Shown here one piece after another: positions 1-7,675 of a stretch of DNA of 24,096 nt. Below the pieces are notes generated by a model. It was not told the origin of the DNA. It worked only from the letters and a program-made list of their open reading frames with translations, and did no database searches. Where the stretch lies: IMG/VR virus record IMGVR_UViG_3300025154_000382, positions 1 to 24,096 of that record; one strand, written 5' to 3'. This DNA is from a virus. Numbering within the stretch: the first letter of the stretch is position 1; each line of letters starts with the position of its first letter. A program made the position numbers and the translations under genes.

Positions 1-2345
1 TATGTAAACGCACCGGACAACCCATCATAGAATGATTTGCCAGCACTCAGCCAGCTTCCTCCGCCACCAGCATCCCCACCCATCATACTAGCCATCGCAC
101 CGCCAGCCCCACCAGCTCCAGCACCAGCTACGCCAATGTTGATAAGGAATTTCTGCACAGTCATCTTGTATAACATATCCAGCAGGTACTTCTTTATCGC
201 ATCGCCTATTTCCTTGAATGTATTTTTACCTTTATCGAGAATGTTGTTGAATGCTGTATGCGCGAAACCGTCAATCATTTCCCATTGCTTTTTAGCTTCT
301 TCTGTAGCTTTTTTAGCTGATTCAGCTATAGCATCAGCGGTAGTTTTTCCTTCTTCCGCTGCTTTCTTACGCTTCAATGCTGAAATATGCTCTTCAATCA
401 TTGCAATTTCTTTTGCATTGGCTTCAGTTTTCGGCGTAATAGCAAGATTCTGTTCCCATGTTGCAATGGTGTCATTCTCACGTTGTTTTGTCAGCGCATC
501 AATTTGCTCTTTCGTTTTACCGATAAGCGTATTCTCGAATTCTTGCTGTTTCGCTTTCTCGTTTATTGATGCAGTTTCCTTGTCAATCTCGTTCCAATAC
601 TTATTGCGGTATTCGATGCCATCTTGAAGTTGTTTTTTAAGTTCTGCATCAGCAGCTATTGATTTTTCTTTAGCGATATTCTGTTCATATAATGCAGCAG
701 TAGCAATTTTTTGTGCTTCAGTTCCTTTGTATGTTCCGTCAACTATTTTCTGCATCCATTTAACAGCTTCTTTTTCGCTGGCAGTTAATTTTTCAGATTG
801 CACTAAATCCAATTCATTAACAGCAAGACGCTCTTTAAGAGAGTTAATTAGTTTCTGTTCGGTGGATATTATTTCTTTTTTATTTTTATCCTGTCCGCCA
901 GTAATACTTTTCCACAATTCGTCTTGAGCAACAGCAGCATTATTAGCTGATTGCTCCATTCCAGAAAAAGCTCTAGCAGAATTATCTAATTCTGAAAGCA
1001 TCCTCTTTAGATTTTCCGCACCATCTGCACCAGCCTTTTTGAATCCTGACAAATCAAGTTTAGCAAATGCTAGAAATTGATTTACAGCGGTTCCAACTAA
1101 TGTAAATAATATTTTTGCTTCTATCATAAGGATTTGCATTCCCTGTGATATTTTACTCAAAAGCGGAGAAATCCATTTCAATACATCGCCTATTAACCCA
1201 AATACTCCGCCTATCAATTTTAATACTTCCCAGTATGCTTTAGCGGTCGCAACAGCTTCTGGATTTAATGTGAATTTTTTTGATACGTCATCTACTGTTC
1301 CAATGTAATTTGCAATATCCAATACGGCTTTCTTAATCGCACCAAAGCCTTCTTCATCGGATAACAGCATTGATAGCCGCGCCTGCAAAATATCCCATGC
1401 GCCAGTCAAAGTTTTGGAACGTACTTCATCGGCAACCACTAGGAAGCCACTAAGCCTATCTGTAAGCTCTTTAACTAACTTATCAGGGCCTTCTGCCTTC
1501 CATTGCTTTAACAATGCGTCAGTAACGCCTATAGACCGAGCCAATGTGCTTGATGCAGGTTGAATACCGCCCGATATAAGGTCTCGGACTTCTTGAACGT
1601 ATTGTTGTGAACTCAAGCCAAGTGACGATACTGCGATTGCGCCAGCGGTAGCCACTTTCTGTACTTGTTCAAGCGTCAACATAGCATTCAATCCACCTGA
1701 TATAGCAGCCTGATTGACTTCCATCAATCTGCCCATATCAATGCCGTATTTCATTGAATCTTGCTGAACTTGCTTGACATATTGACCGGATGCTGCCCAT
1801 GCTTGACCGAATGTTAAAGCCTTGCCATTAAGTTCACCCATTGATAGCAAGATACCAGCAACGCCTGTTTGAGCATCTTCTACGCGCTTCAACATTGCAG
1901 TGCCGAATAATGCCGGAGCAGCTAACGCGCCACCAAGCGCAATAACACCATACAAAGCACCAGTCATTTCAAATGTCAGCGATGCCATTGCTGCGGCGGT
2001 CTGGCGGATTGCGCCACGGTGACGGGCATTGCCGTGGATAGCGAGATTCTGCGCAGAAACAATATCGTGGTGCATACGATTGTATTCTTTGCCAACGATT
2101 ATGCCTGCCGCATGGTCGGCTTGAAGTTGTTTCATTGCGGCAGATAATGCTGTTGTTTTTTCCCTGCGCTCCGCCAATGATTTTATGCCAGCGCGTGAAT
2201 ACGCATCCTCTTCTTTTTGACTAGCTATTTGAGTGGCAGTAAATTTCTTTGTCGTTTCAGCAAGCGATTTTAATTCTCTATCTGCGCGAGATATTCCGGT
2301 TGTATCAACCTCAATCTTCAATGTCGCTAAATCAAAATCGCTCAT
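1..2345 (-). CDS. Tail tape measure protein (N-terminal 781 codons; 3' end outside window)
   Basis: This protein sets tail length and is threaded through the tail tube before DNA ejection. The frame is open from the ATG at 2345 to the window edge. The N-terminus (MSDFDLATLKIEVDTTG) is typical of lambda-H-like tape measure proteins. A charged coiled-coil stretch covers about residues 25-100 and a hydrophobic stretch about 118-150. A second hydrophobic block lies near the middle, followed by long Lys/Glu/Ala-rich helices and a Gly/Ala-rich segment near the left edge. A GGAGG site lies 7 nt before the start. The start overlaps the stop of the T frame as ATGA. Its size and its place directly after the G/GT chaperone are the main support. 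The family is inferred from these properties, not from a database match. Confidence 0.9.
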   Translation of the reverse strand, partial: MSDFDLATLKIEVDTTGISRADRELKSLAETTKKFTATQIASQKEEDAYSRAGIKSLAERREKTTALSAAMKQLQADHAAGIIVGKEYNRMHHDIVSAQNLAIHGNARHRGAIRQTAAAMASLTFEMTGALYGVIALGGALAAPALFGTAMLKRVEDAQTGVAGILLSMGELNGKALTFGQAWAASGQYVKQVQQDSMKYGIDMGRLMEVNQAAISGGLNAMLTLEQVQKVATAGAIAVSSLGLSSQQYVQEVRDLISGGIQPASSTLARSIGVTDALLKQWKAEGPDKLVKELTDRLSGFLVVADEVRSKTLTGAWDILQARLSMLLSDEEGFGAIKKAVLDIANYIGTVDDVSKKFTLNPEAVATAKAYWEVLKLIGGVFGLIGDVLKWISPLLSKISQGMQILMIEAKILFTLVGTAVNQFLAFAKLDLSGFKKAGADGAENLKRMLSELDNSARAFSGMEQSANNAAVAQDELWKSITGGQDKNKKEIISTEQKLINSLKERLAVNELDLVQSEKLTASEKEAVKWMQKIVDGTYKGTEAQKIATAALYEQNIAKEKSIAADAELKKQLQDGIEYRNKYWNEIDKETASINEKAKQQEFENTLIGKTKEQIDALTKQRENDTIATWEQNLAITPKTEANAKEIAMIEEHISALKRKKAAEEGKTTADAIAESAKKATEEAKKQWEMIDGFAHTAFNNILDKGKNTFKEIGDAIKKYLLDMLYKMTVQKFLINIGVAGAGAGGAGGAMASMMGGDAGGGGSWLSAGKSFYDGLSGAFT

Positions 2346-3102
2346 TTCGCGTCCTCCGCTTGAGAATTTAAGAAGCAATTATCAATCATCTTAATCGCCT
2401 TAATTTCCCATTGCTCTAATTTTATTTCATTTAGCCAGCACCAATCTTTTATGTCTGTTGGAGTAAGTGGATTAGCACCGAATCCGTTACTTCCGCGATA
2501 TTGATTCAGTTCACAAAACCATCGCCAAACATATACTACATTTTCTGGAAGCTCATCATAATCCAACTGCTCCGGCTTAATTCCAGTCGCTTTCCATGCT
2601 ACGTTCAAATGGTCGCGTAAGCTACATTTATCTTCTTGCCTTTTATTTAGCTCAAATTCATGTTTAGCATACGCGACCAGTTCTGAAATTAAGCCTTCAA
2701 AAAAAGTTCAACGTCGCCAATTGCTTCGTTAATCTGTGTGTAAATCCACGGATATTTCTTGTAAAGCATAATCGCGTTTTGAACATTGAACGGCAGTTCT
2801 TCGCCATTCGAGATAATACCGCGCCATCCCTTTGTGCAAAGGACTAGCAATTCGATATTCTCTGCTTCAATTTTTTCAATGGTGCGAGTTTCAGGGTCTT
2901 TGCCACGTTTTTTAGCAAAATCAGTTTTCCTGATATTTTCGTTTCCTCTGGCTCGCGTAAAATTACGGAATTCTGTTGAATCACTACCAAGAATGTTTAC
3001 GAACCATCCCATTGGTGTTTTCAGTTTAGGGTGTATTAGTTCTAATTCAAAGCCTTTGTCGCAGGCAGAGATTGTATCAAGTTCGGCTAAATCAAATGAC
3101 AT
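2342..3102 (-). CDS. Tail assembly chaperone GT fusion made by -1 frameshift
   Basis: The upstream frame (3102 to 2689) ends GAA CTT TTT TTG AAG GCT TAA. A slip of -1 on T TTT TTG (2704-2698) enters a second frame that is open to 2342, giving a product of about 253 residues. The second frame lacks a proper start: its only early start-like codon is a TTG at 2608 with no ribosome binding site, yet it is open right back to the slip site and continues as ELFFEGLISELVAYAKHEFE. Long-tailed phages typically make G and GT chaperones this way, and these bind the tape measure protein during tail assembly. Both flanking genes, tail tube and tape measure, fit that arrangement. The slip site is seen; its use is inferred. 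Confidence 0.8.
2689..3102 (-). CDS. Tail assembly chaperone, G-like short form (137 aa)
   Basis: This is the zero-frame product of the G/GT pair and is expected to be the abundant form, which coats the tape measure protein during tail assembly and is absent from the virion. It starts MSFDLAELDTISACDKGFEL and has no recognisable catalytic motif. The run EFRNFTRARGNENIRK near the middle, followed by TKGWRG and NAIMLYKKYPWI, is typical of phage tail chaperone families. An AAGGAG site lies 7 nt before the ATG. The gene follows the tail tube gene across a hairpin terminator, so its transcription may depend on partial read-through. Confidence 0.75.
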   Translation of the reverse strand: MSFDLAELDTISACDKGFELELIHPKLKTPMGWFVNILGSDSTEFRNFTRARGNENIRKTDFAKKRGKDPETRTIEKIEAENIELLVLCTKGWRGIISNGEELPFNVQNAIMLYKKYPWIYTQINEAIGDVELFLKA

Positions 3103-3142
3103 GGTATTGCTCCTTTTTACGTTTGTACTCGTCTTACAAAAT

Positions 3143-3172
3143 CCCGCTTCGATGTTGCTAGTCCGAAGCGGG
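3143..3172 (-). terminator. Hairpin terminator after the tail tube gene
   Basis: On the minus strand, CCCGCTTCG pairs perfectly with CGAAGCGGG across a 12-nt loop and is followed by ATTTTG. It lies 16 bases past the tail tube stop codon. The short T-run suggests a leaky terminator that would keep tail tube expression above that of the chaperone and tape measure genes. Confidence 0.7.
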
Positions 3173-3187
3173 GGTATTCAATTACTA

Positions 3188-4417
3188 TTAAACAACACTG
3201 GAATCCTGCACGACAATTGTCGTATTCAGCGTATTCGTACCAGTTCCACCAGCGGTATTCTCAAGTGCTACGAATGGCATAGTCATGGTCAGACCTTTTT
3301 CGCCATCGTCTTTATCAGCACCATTGATTTTGCAGACAGGAAAGATGAATACCATTACGTCAGAATTGGCAGTATTGTCAGTAGTGAACGCGGCAACGAT
3401 GGACACTTCCGTTTCAGCCAAGAAGTAATCGCGCATTGTTACGCTATCGAACAGAACGGACATATTGCCAGTTACGTCAATCATGCCGGGGAATACGTCA
3501 GCATCCACGTTTGAGCCTACAGTGCCACCCGGAACCGAATAGTTACCAGCGATACCGAAGTCCAGCGATGTAATCGTTGCAATCTTCGTTCCGGCAACAT
3601 ATACAGCACCGTTAGCAGCAGCCAGAGCGTTTCCGGAACGAAGAGCGGTAGGCGTAGTAAATACGCTTGCTGTTCCGGTGGTCATATTCAACCCCATAAT
3701 CGGGAAGTCAATCGTTGCCATGCCGGTTGCAGGAAGTTTCACATTCATTCCGGTGAAAGCGCAGTCTGTGAATTGTTCAGATTGAGTAATATCAGCGTAG
3801 TTACGCTCAATAGTCCAGTAATCACGCGCATGGCTTGATGTTGGAATGTAGTTGTGCTTACCGACAGACAATGCAGTTACGGAATCACCAGCAGCCTTCG
3901 CGCCAACAGCAACGCCGTCCAGCATCGTGCCAGTCATTACGGTTGCGGTAAGTGCGGTAATCAGGAAGTTATGCGTGTTATTCGGTACACCAGTTGTTGA
4001 CCAACCAGTCCAGCGAATTACCATTCCGATCTTAAAGCCTAGCGTCAGGAAGTTCGCCCCGGCAGTGGTAAATGTGCCAGATGCGCCAGTGGTTACAGCA
4101 GCGGTAACGTCAATCAATGCACCACTTGATACGCCAGCAGTCCATGCCGAAGAACGCAGTACAGAACCCATGAAGTCTTTGTAGGTTCCTACCGACAATT
4201 CACCATTGATAGTGCCGTCAACAGATATAACGCCATGCCGACCATCCGAACGCTGCATGGATGGTGCAATTTCGCTAGATTTGTAGAATGCTTTTTTCTT
4301 GTTAAGTGTCGCGGTAGTGCGACGATAGAGTTGTGCGCCAGAACCAGATGCGGCACTTCCAAGTGACGCTTGCTTTTTTGCCGCAAGTTGCGTGTATACC
4401 CCAGAGCTAATAGTCAT
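3188..4417 (-). CDS. Major tail tube protein (409 aa)
   Basis: This is the likely building block of the tail tube. The protein is rich in Thr, Ala, Gly and Val with a beta-rich pattern. The N-terminal part (MTISSGVYTQLAAKKQASLG) and the C-terminal part (DVFPGMIDVTGNMSVLFDS, then VAAFTTDNTANSDV) resemble siphophage tail tube proteins, including the standard threonine-rich beta strands near the C-terminus. At 409 residues it is longer than a minimal tube protein, and residues about 100-200 may be an inserted surface domain. A GGAGAA site precedes the ATG. It sits between the tail terminator region and the G/GT chaperone, has its own candidate promoter and leader hairpin, and ends at a hairpin terminator. 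All of this fits a highly expressed virion protein. Confidence 0.8.
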   Translation of the reverse strand: MTISSGVYTQLAAKKQASLGSAASGSGAQLYRRTTATLNKKKAFYKSSEIAPSMQRSDGRHGVISVDGTINGELSVGTYKDFMGSVLRSSAWTAGVSSGALIDVTAAVTTGASGTFTTAGANFLTLGFKIGMVIRWTGWSTTGVPNNTHNFLITALTATVMTGTMLDGVAVGAKAAGDSVTALSVGKHNYIPTSSHARDYWTIERNYADITQSEQFTDCAFTGMNVKLPATGMATIDFPIMGLNMTTGTASVFTTPTALRSGNALAAANGAVYVAGTKIATITSLDFGIAGNYSVPGGTVGSNVDADVFPGMIDVTGNMSVLFDSVTMRDYFLAETEVSIVAAFTTDNTANSDVMVFIFPVCKINGADKDDGEKGLTMTMPFVALENTAGGTGTNTLNTTIVVQDSSVV

Positions 4418-4466
4418 GTCAATTCTCCAAAAATAATTAAAGTTAAATTATCTGAGGAGGATATTC

Positions 4467-4492
4467 GTAGGTGAGGCTTTCGCGTGACCTAC
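4467..4492 (-). promoter_or_regulatory. Leader hairpin with GAAA tetraloop before the tail tube gene
   Basis: On the minus strand, GTAGGT and ACCTAC pair around an inner GC-GAAA-GC cap, giving a compact RNA hairpin in the tail tube leader. The leader also contains CCTCCTC (4460-4454), which is complementary to a Shine-Dalgarno sequence and could mask the GGAG before the ATG. The role is inferred. Confidence 0.4.
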
Positions 4493-4535
4493 TGCGTGCT
4501 CAGGGTATTACTGATTTGCTAGTCTTACATTTGAA

Positions 4536-4566
4536 ACTATACACTACTTTTCTTGATTAGTGTCAA
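4536..4566 (-). promoter_or_regulatory. Candidate promoter for the tail tube gene
   Basis: A perfect TTGACA (4566-4561) is followed after 19 bases by TATAGT (4541-4536) on the minus strand. The spacing is longer than the ideal 17. It overlaps the end of the 39-residue ORF upstream. A separate promoter would suit the need for many tail tube copies. Confidence 0.4.
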
Positions 4567-4663
4567 TCTCTTGCTGTTCTTTCAACCATATTTCCCAAGC
4601 GGCTAACATGCCCTTTGTGAAACGTATCAATGCTTGATGTAATCTTAATGTTGAAGGCTTCAA
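4544..4663 (-). CDS. Small protein of unknown function (39 aa, TTG start)
   Basis: This short ORF begins at a TTG with a GAGG ribosome binding site 7 nt upstream, inside the last codons of the tail terminator gene. It encodes an N-terminal basic helix (MKPSTLRLHQALIRFTKG), then an aromatic and acidic amphipathic helix (MLAAWEIWLKEQQEIDTNQ). The overlap with the gene before it suggests translational coupling. It fills what would otherwise be an unusual gap in a tightly packed operon. I do not recognise a function. It lies exactly between the tail terminator and tail tube genes, so a minor tail-assembly role is possible but unsupported. It may also simply not be made. Confidence 0.45.
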   Translation of the reverse strand: MKPSTLRLHQALIRFTKGMLAAWEIWLKEQQEIDTNQEK

Positions 4664-5070
4664 GCGAATACCTCAGCATAATAGCGGCAGCGAACGGGAA
4701 TTACCCAGAAGGCGTCCTGAACTGTACCCTGCCCGATTTCCGGTGTCTTTTCGATTATCACAGTTACTCCGCCATTCGTGAAACTTGAGCCACGTTTGAA
4801 TGTTGTGCGGATTAGCTCTGCACGGGTTGCTGCTGTAACTGAACCGTTGTTAATCGGATAATGAAGCTCGATGAATAGCAATCCACGTTCCTGATAATGA
4901 TTGTCGCCAAAGGTTGAGTTATCTGGCATTGATGGTACTAGGGTTACACGTTGGTAAGAAACTCCTGTAACTGGAATAAAATTTTGATTTTCCCATGATG
5001 TTGGCAAAGTAGGTGTCATGGCGAACAGACCGACCTCAAGTGCTTGGCGTACATTTACCAATCCGCTCAT
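4660..5070 (-). CDS. Tail terminator-like protein (136 aa)
   Basis: Tail terminators cap the growing tail tube and join it to the head connector. The sequence fits the DUF4128 / lambda-U-like group: a short N-terminal helix (VNVRQALEVGLFAM), then beta strands with the pattern YQRVTLVPSMPDN, QERGLLFIELHYP, a central helix ATRAELIRTTF, and a C-terminal strand ending VIPVRCRYYAEV. The length is typical. The start overlaps the stop of the preceding gp10-like gene as ATGA. The position between a gp10-like protein and the tail tube is the classic place for this gene. The family assignment rests on pattern and order. Confidence 0.65.
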   Translation of the reverse strand: MSGLVNVRQALEVGLFAMTPTLPTSWENQNFIPVTGVSYQRVTLVPSMPDNSTFGDNHYQERGLLFIELHYPINNGSVTAATRAELIRTTFKRGSSFTNGGVTVIIEKTPEIGQGTVQDAFWVIPVRCRYYAEVFA

Positions 5071-5573
5071 GCTATATTCCTCGCTTGCGCTACTGCCGTT
5101 CTAACGAACATCTTGGAATCATTCAGTGCGAGTTGAACCATGTGCGCGCCTGCACCTGCACCTCTTTCATTTGGCGGTGTCAGTTTCCATTTACTGATAT
5201 AAGGATGCGTACCTGTTTCCATAGCCATCGCGTAAGGTGCGTTATTGTAAATAAAATGTCTTGCGGCTGTCGGTGCTGCTTTGACTTCCATGAATCGCGC
5301 CATTGAAGTTGAACCACTTGCGTCAATAGTCTCTGGAAAATCACCACCTACACTACCGTGAGAATATGACCAACTACCTTTAAACTCACCCGCTTTGTAA
5401 GTCGAAGCAGGGCGCATCTTTTGCCACATATCAGACCACAATTCCCACCGTCCTACAGGGCTTCTTTCAACAATAGCCTTGCCCACCATTATCACAGTTC
5501 CTTGCGTTACATGCGCAAGTCTCCGCTGATACTTGGCTACATGTTTGGCTATTTGCTCTGCGAAGTCCGCCAT
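5067..5573 (-). CDS. HK97 gp10-like tail completion / connector protein (168 aa)
   Basis: The protein has the features of the HK97 gp10-like family: an N-terminal helix (FAEQIAKHVAKYQRRLAHVTQ), a short segment IVERSPVGRWE leading into FKGSWSYS, and the hallmark YAMAMETGTHP near residues 112-122, matching the family's Y-x-x-x-x-E-x-G-T signature. Members act at the head-tail interface or neck. It overlaps the 5' neighbour by 25 bases and the 3' neighbour by 4, so translation is probably coupled. The family call is fairly secure; the exact structural role is inferred from gene order. Confidence 0.75.
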   Translation of the reverse strand: MADFAEQIAKHVAKYQRRLAHVTQGTVIMVGKAIVERSPVGRWELWSDMWQKMRPASTYKAGEFKGSWSYSHGSVGGDFPETIDASGSTSMARFMEVKAAPTAARHFIYNNAPYAMAMETGTHPYISKWKLTPPNERGAGAGAHMVQLALNDSKMFVRTAVAQARNIA

Positions 5574-5776
5574 GATTTATCTTTTTGCTGTTTCGGCGCA
5601 TCATCAGCTTCGGCAATCACTACCACCTCGCCGCGCTTCGTAACAGTATCATCCTCGCCATTCGGCTGTTTGCATACGTTACCATCAGCATCGCGCAATA
5701 GGCATATAGCCTCGCCAGTTTCGGGATTGGCACTGATGCAGTCTTGAATCTCTATACCATTAAAAGTGACTCTCAT
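5549..5776 (-). CDS. Hypothetical protein (75 aa)
   Basis: A small acidic protein with a beta-rich first half (MRVTFNGIEIQDCISANPE, then GEAICLLRDADGN) and a charged C-terminal tail (DDAPKQQKDKSWRTSQSK). No family was recognised. A clear AAGGAG site precedes the ATG. The last 25 bases overlap the gp10-like gene, so it belongs to the connector gene block. Its location among neck proteins suggests a minor structural or assembly role, but nothing in the sequence shows this directly. Confidence 0.65.
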   Translation of the reverse strand: MRVTFNGIEIQDCISANPETGEAICLLRDADGNVCKQPNGEDDTVTKRGEVVVIAEADDAPKQQKDKSWRTSQSK

Positions 5777-5796
5777 TCTCTATACTCCTTTTTATG

Positions 5797-6162
5797 CTAC
5801 CTTCGGATAGTGCAATCGAACAAAATACAAGTTCCAGCGGGTGACAAGTCCTTTATATTCTTAATCTGAAAGGTAACTCCGCCAACTATCACTTGGTCGT
5901 TCAGGCTAGGCGCGACTCCATTAGCATCGAGATATAATCGTTTATCGCCTGCCTGAACAAGTGTATTGTTAATCATATCGTTGCCATATACAACTAAATT
6001 GTAATCGAATATCGCACCTTTGCGCGTGGTATCGGTTACGGTCGTTGTCGATGTTCCTGTTGAAGGATTATAGTCTCCCACAACGGTCGTTCTGAGCGTA
6101 ATATCCTGCCCGTGCTTCGTTAGCAGTTTTAACGCTTTATCCGCTAACTTTGCGTAATCCAT
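5797..6162 (-). CDS. Head closure / head-tail adaptor-like protein (121 aa)
   Basis: A small beta-barrel-type protein. It has an N-terminal helix (YAKLADKALKLLTKHGQDI), then strands with the pattern TLRTTVVGDYNPSTG, GAIFDYNLVVYG, DKRLYLDANGVAPSLNDQ and a final VTFQIKNIKDLSPAGT. This is the usual layout of phage head closure proteins, where the D-x-V-x-V-x-G-x-x-F/Y-x-I strand near the C-terminus is typical (here DQVIVGGVTFQI). The start codon overlaps the stop of the adaptor gene by one base (TAATG). It probably seals the connector below the adaptor ring. The assignment comes from fold pattern and synteny. Confidence 0.65.
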   Translation of the reverse strand: MDYAKLADKALKLLTKHGQDITLRTTVVGDYNPSTGTSTTTVTDTTRKGAIFDYNLVVYGNDMINNTLVQAGDKRLYLDANGVAPSLNDQVIVGGVTFQIKNIKDLSPAGTCILFDCTIRR

Positions 6163-6962
6163 TATTTAACCAACTGTACGCTAATGCCATTGCTATTCAG
6201 GTACGGTGAAAGCATCGCGTCAACGGAAGAATATCTAACGGCTTGTGCGGAGAATTCGCTGTACTTAATTGTAATCGGCCCGACGATTTCTTCTTTGACA
6301 TTCTGTGTGGCATCTGGCATCAACGAAGTTTCAGTAATTGATTTAAGCGCATATTCAGCGCAAGCGTTCTTAACTTCTACCGGAACGATAATGTCAGATA
6401 CCAGATAAGGATACGCGCCTACAGCACCGTGAACGAATGGCTCAAGATATACGAAACTGCGCGGCCAGCACAATGACTGTGTTGAAGTGCGTCTATACCC
6501 TTTCCAGCGTTGGCGATAGGCTTGAAGCATATATGCCGTAGCGCGTCTCACATAAGTTTCGCGGGTAGCGTCATTCGTAATCGCAGCCCAAGCGGTATTT
6601 CCATTCTTATCGTGATAGTCAGCGATATAAACCAATGTCGCATAAGCATCTGCATTAGCTACTTCAGTTCCATCTTCAACAATAAGCGTACTTGGAACGG
6701 CTACAGTCGTTGCACTATTGGCAATGGTGCTGCCATCCACATTGGTTGCAGTTACACGCCCTACAAGCGTATATCCTATGTCAGCCCTTGTGACGGTATA
6801 GGTAGATGCCGTTGCGCCCGTTATAGGCGTTCCTGCGCGTAACCAAGCGTATGCATAAGAATCAGGAACAACGTCCCATGTTCCGTCAGACAGCGTAAGT
6901 ATCTCACCGAACTCTACTGTTCCGGTTATCGCTGGCAGTACCGTATTAACTGGGGCGGCCAT
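6162..6962 (-). CDS. Head-tail adaptor (DnaT-like fold) with an N-terminal Ig-like domain (266 aa)
   Basis: Two parts can be seen. Residues about 1-93 form an Ig-like beta sandwich of the kind often found on phage virion proteins (NTVLPAITGTVEFGEILTLS, then W at about 37 in AYAWLRAG, then YTLVGRVTATN). From about residue 94 (IVEDGTEVANADAYATLVYI) it follows the so-called DnaT-like putative adaptor family, with paired helices ATRETYVRRATAYMLQAY, the tryptophan-rich WKGYRR and LCWPRS motif, and helix VPVEVKNACAEYALK. Such proteins form the adaptor ring under the portal. An AAGGAG site precedes the ATG. The fused Ig domain is unusual for an adaptor and may be displayed at the neck. Domain identities are inferred from sequence pattern. 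Confidence 0.7.
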   Translation of the reverse strand: MAAPVNTVLPAITGTVEFGEILTLSDGTWDVVPDSYAYAWLRAGTPITGATASTYTVTRADIGYTLVGRVTATNVDGSTIANSATTVAVPSTLIVEDGTEVANADAYATLVYIADYHDKNGNTAWAAITNDATRETYVRRATAYMLQAYRQRWKGYRRTSTQSLCWPRSFVYLEPFVHGAVGAYPYLVSDIIVPVEVKNACAEYALKSITETSLMPDATQNVKEEIVGPITIKYSEFSAQAVRYSSVDAMLSPYLNSNGISVQLVK

Positions 6963-6971
6963 CTAAACTCC

Positions 6972-7253
6972 TTATTTCTTTTTGATAGGATAAGGCTTCA
7001 ACTGGATTTCCTTGATAGGGAATTGCTTGCCAGCTTTTTTCAGATTCTTGATAAATGCCACTTCACGGTAGTTAGGCTTACCAAAAGTAACAATCATAGT
7101 CTCACCACGATTATTTGCTTTCGGCTTATTGTGCCATGTTGCCTTGACTACCAATTTATCGCTCAAATACTTTATAGCAGATTTCGCATCTTTAGTTGCA
7201 ATCAATGTAGCAGATACAGTAGCAATCCACTTGGTATCAATTTCAGTTTTCAT
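6972..7253 (-). CDS. Hypothetical basic protein (93 aa)
   Basis: A lysine-rich protein with a predicted alpha/beta pattern: strand IATVSATLIATKDAKSAIKYL, basic strand KLVVKATWHNKPKANNRG, strand ETMIVTFGKPNYREVAFIKN, and a C-terminal tail KPYPIKKK. The N-terminal half looks like a small fold that may bind nucleic acid, but no known motif was recognised. The start overlaps the stop of the gene before it by one base (TAATG), so it is part of the same connector operon. Its place before the adaptor gene suggests a virion or assembly role. Confidence 0.65.
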   Translation of the reverse strand: MKTEIDTKWIATVSATLIATKDAKSAIKYLSDKLVVKATWHNKPKANNRGETMIVTFGKPNYREVAFIKNLKKAGKQFPIKEIQLKPYPIKKK

Positions 7254-7630
7254 TACTTAACTCCAAGATTGGCAAATGCAGATGCCGCTGTGAAAAGCGT
7301 TTTACGCCCAGCCAAATGATGATATTTAACTTTGTTGGAATCCAGATAAGCCTTCAATTCTTCATCCGTCATCGCGTTAAAATACTCATTACTTCGGGTA
7401 TCTGGGATGTCAACAGTAATGATTGTTTTGGCGATAGGCTCTGGTTCCGGCTCAACAACTGCTGGCTCTTCAACTACAGGTTCCGGTTCTGGCTGTAATC
7501 CGATTACAGTATCAGGTTGTTTTTCCTGTTTTTCAGGTGGCGAAAATGAGAATCCACAGTATTCTACGCATTCACGCGCATCAACAGGGTCTTTTTCCTT
7601 CGGCGTTCCATCAGGTGCATAAACTAGCAT
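7253..7630 (-). CDS. Hypothetical protein with Pro/Glu linker and HeH/LEM-like C-terminus (125 aa)
   Basis: The N-terminal 35 residues contain two cysteines (RECVEYCGF). A low-complexity linker of Pro-Glu repeats (QPEPEPVVEEPAVVEPEPEP) covers about residues 47-66. The C-terminal part (MTDEELKAYLDSNKVKYHHL, then AGRKTLFTAASAF) resembles the HeH/LEM helix-extended-helix fold often seen in small phage connector-region proteins. An AAGG site precedes the ATG. One copy of the 15-bp dyad lies inside the gene, where it is read as TVIGLQ. Function is unknown; a neck or capsid accessory role is suggested only by neighbours. Confidence 0.65.
   Translation of the reverse strand: MLVYAPDGTPKEKDPVDARECVEYCGFSFSPPEKQEKQPDTVIGLQPEPEPVVEEPAVVEPEPEPIAKTIITVDIPDTRSNEYFNAMTDEELKAYLDSNKVKYHHLAGRKTLFTAASAFANLGVK
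7494..7508 (-). repeat. 15-bp dyad, copy 1 (inside a late gene)
   Basis: An exact TGTAATCGGATTACA on the minus strand, within the coding sequence of the Pro/Glu-linker protein. It is extended to an 18-base identity with copy 2 (ACTGTAATCGGATTACAG). Read as TVIGLQ. Confidence 0.9.
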
Positions 7631-7645
7631 TTGAATTCCTTATAT

Positions 7646-7669
7646 GAAAAGGGCGGCTGTTACACCGCC
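7646..7669 (-). terminator. Possible terminator hairpin
   Basis: On the minus strand, GGCGG pairs with CCGCC across an 8-nt loop and is followed by CTTTTC. It sits between the 55-residue protein and the next gene. The stem is short, so it is probably weak or may act only as an RNA-stabilising hairpin. Confidence 0.45.
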
Positions 7670-7675
7670 ATTGTT

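Noticed and set aside
2786-3514. Plus-strand ORF across the chaperone and tail tube genes
   Set aside because: It crosses a terminator hairpin and two well-supported minus-strand genes and has no protein-like pattern.
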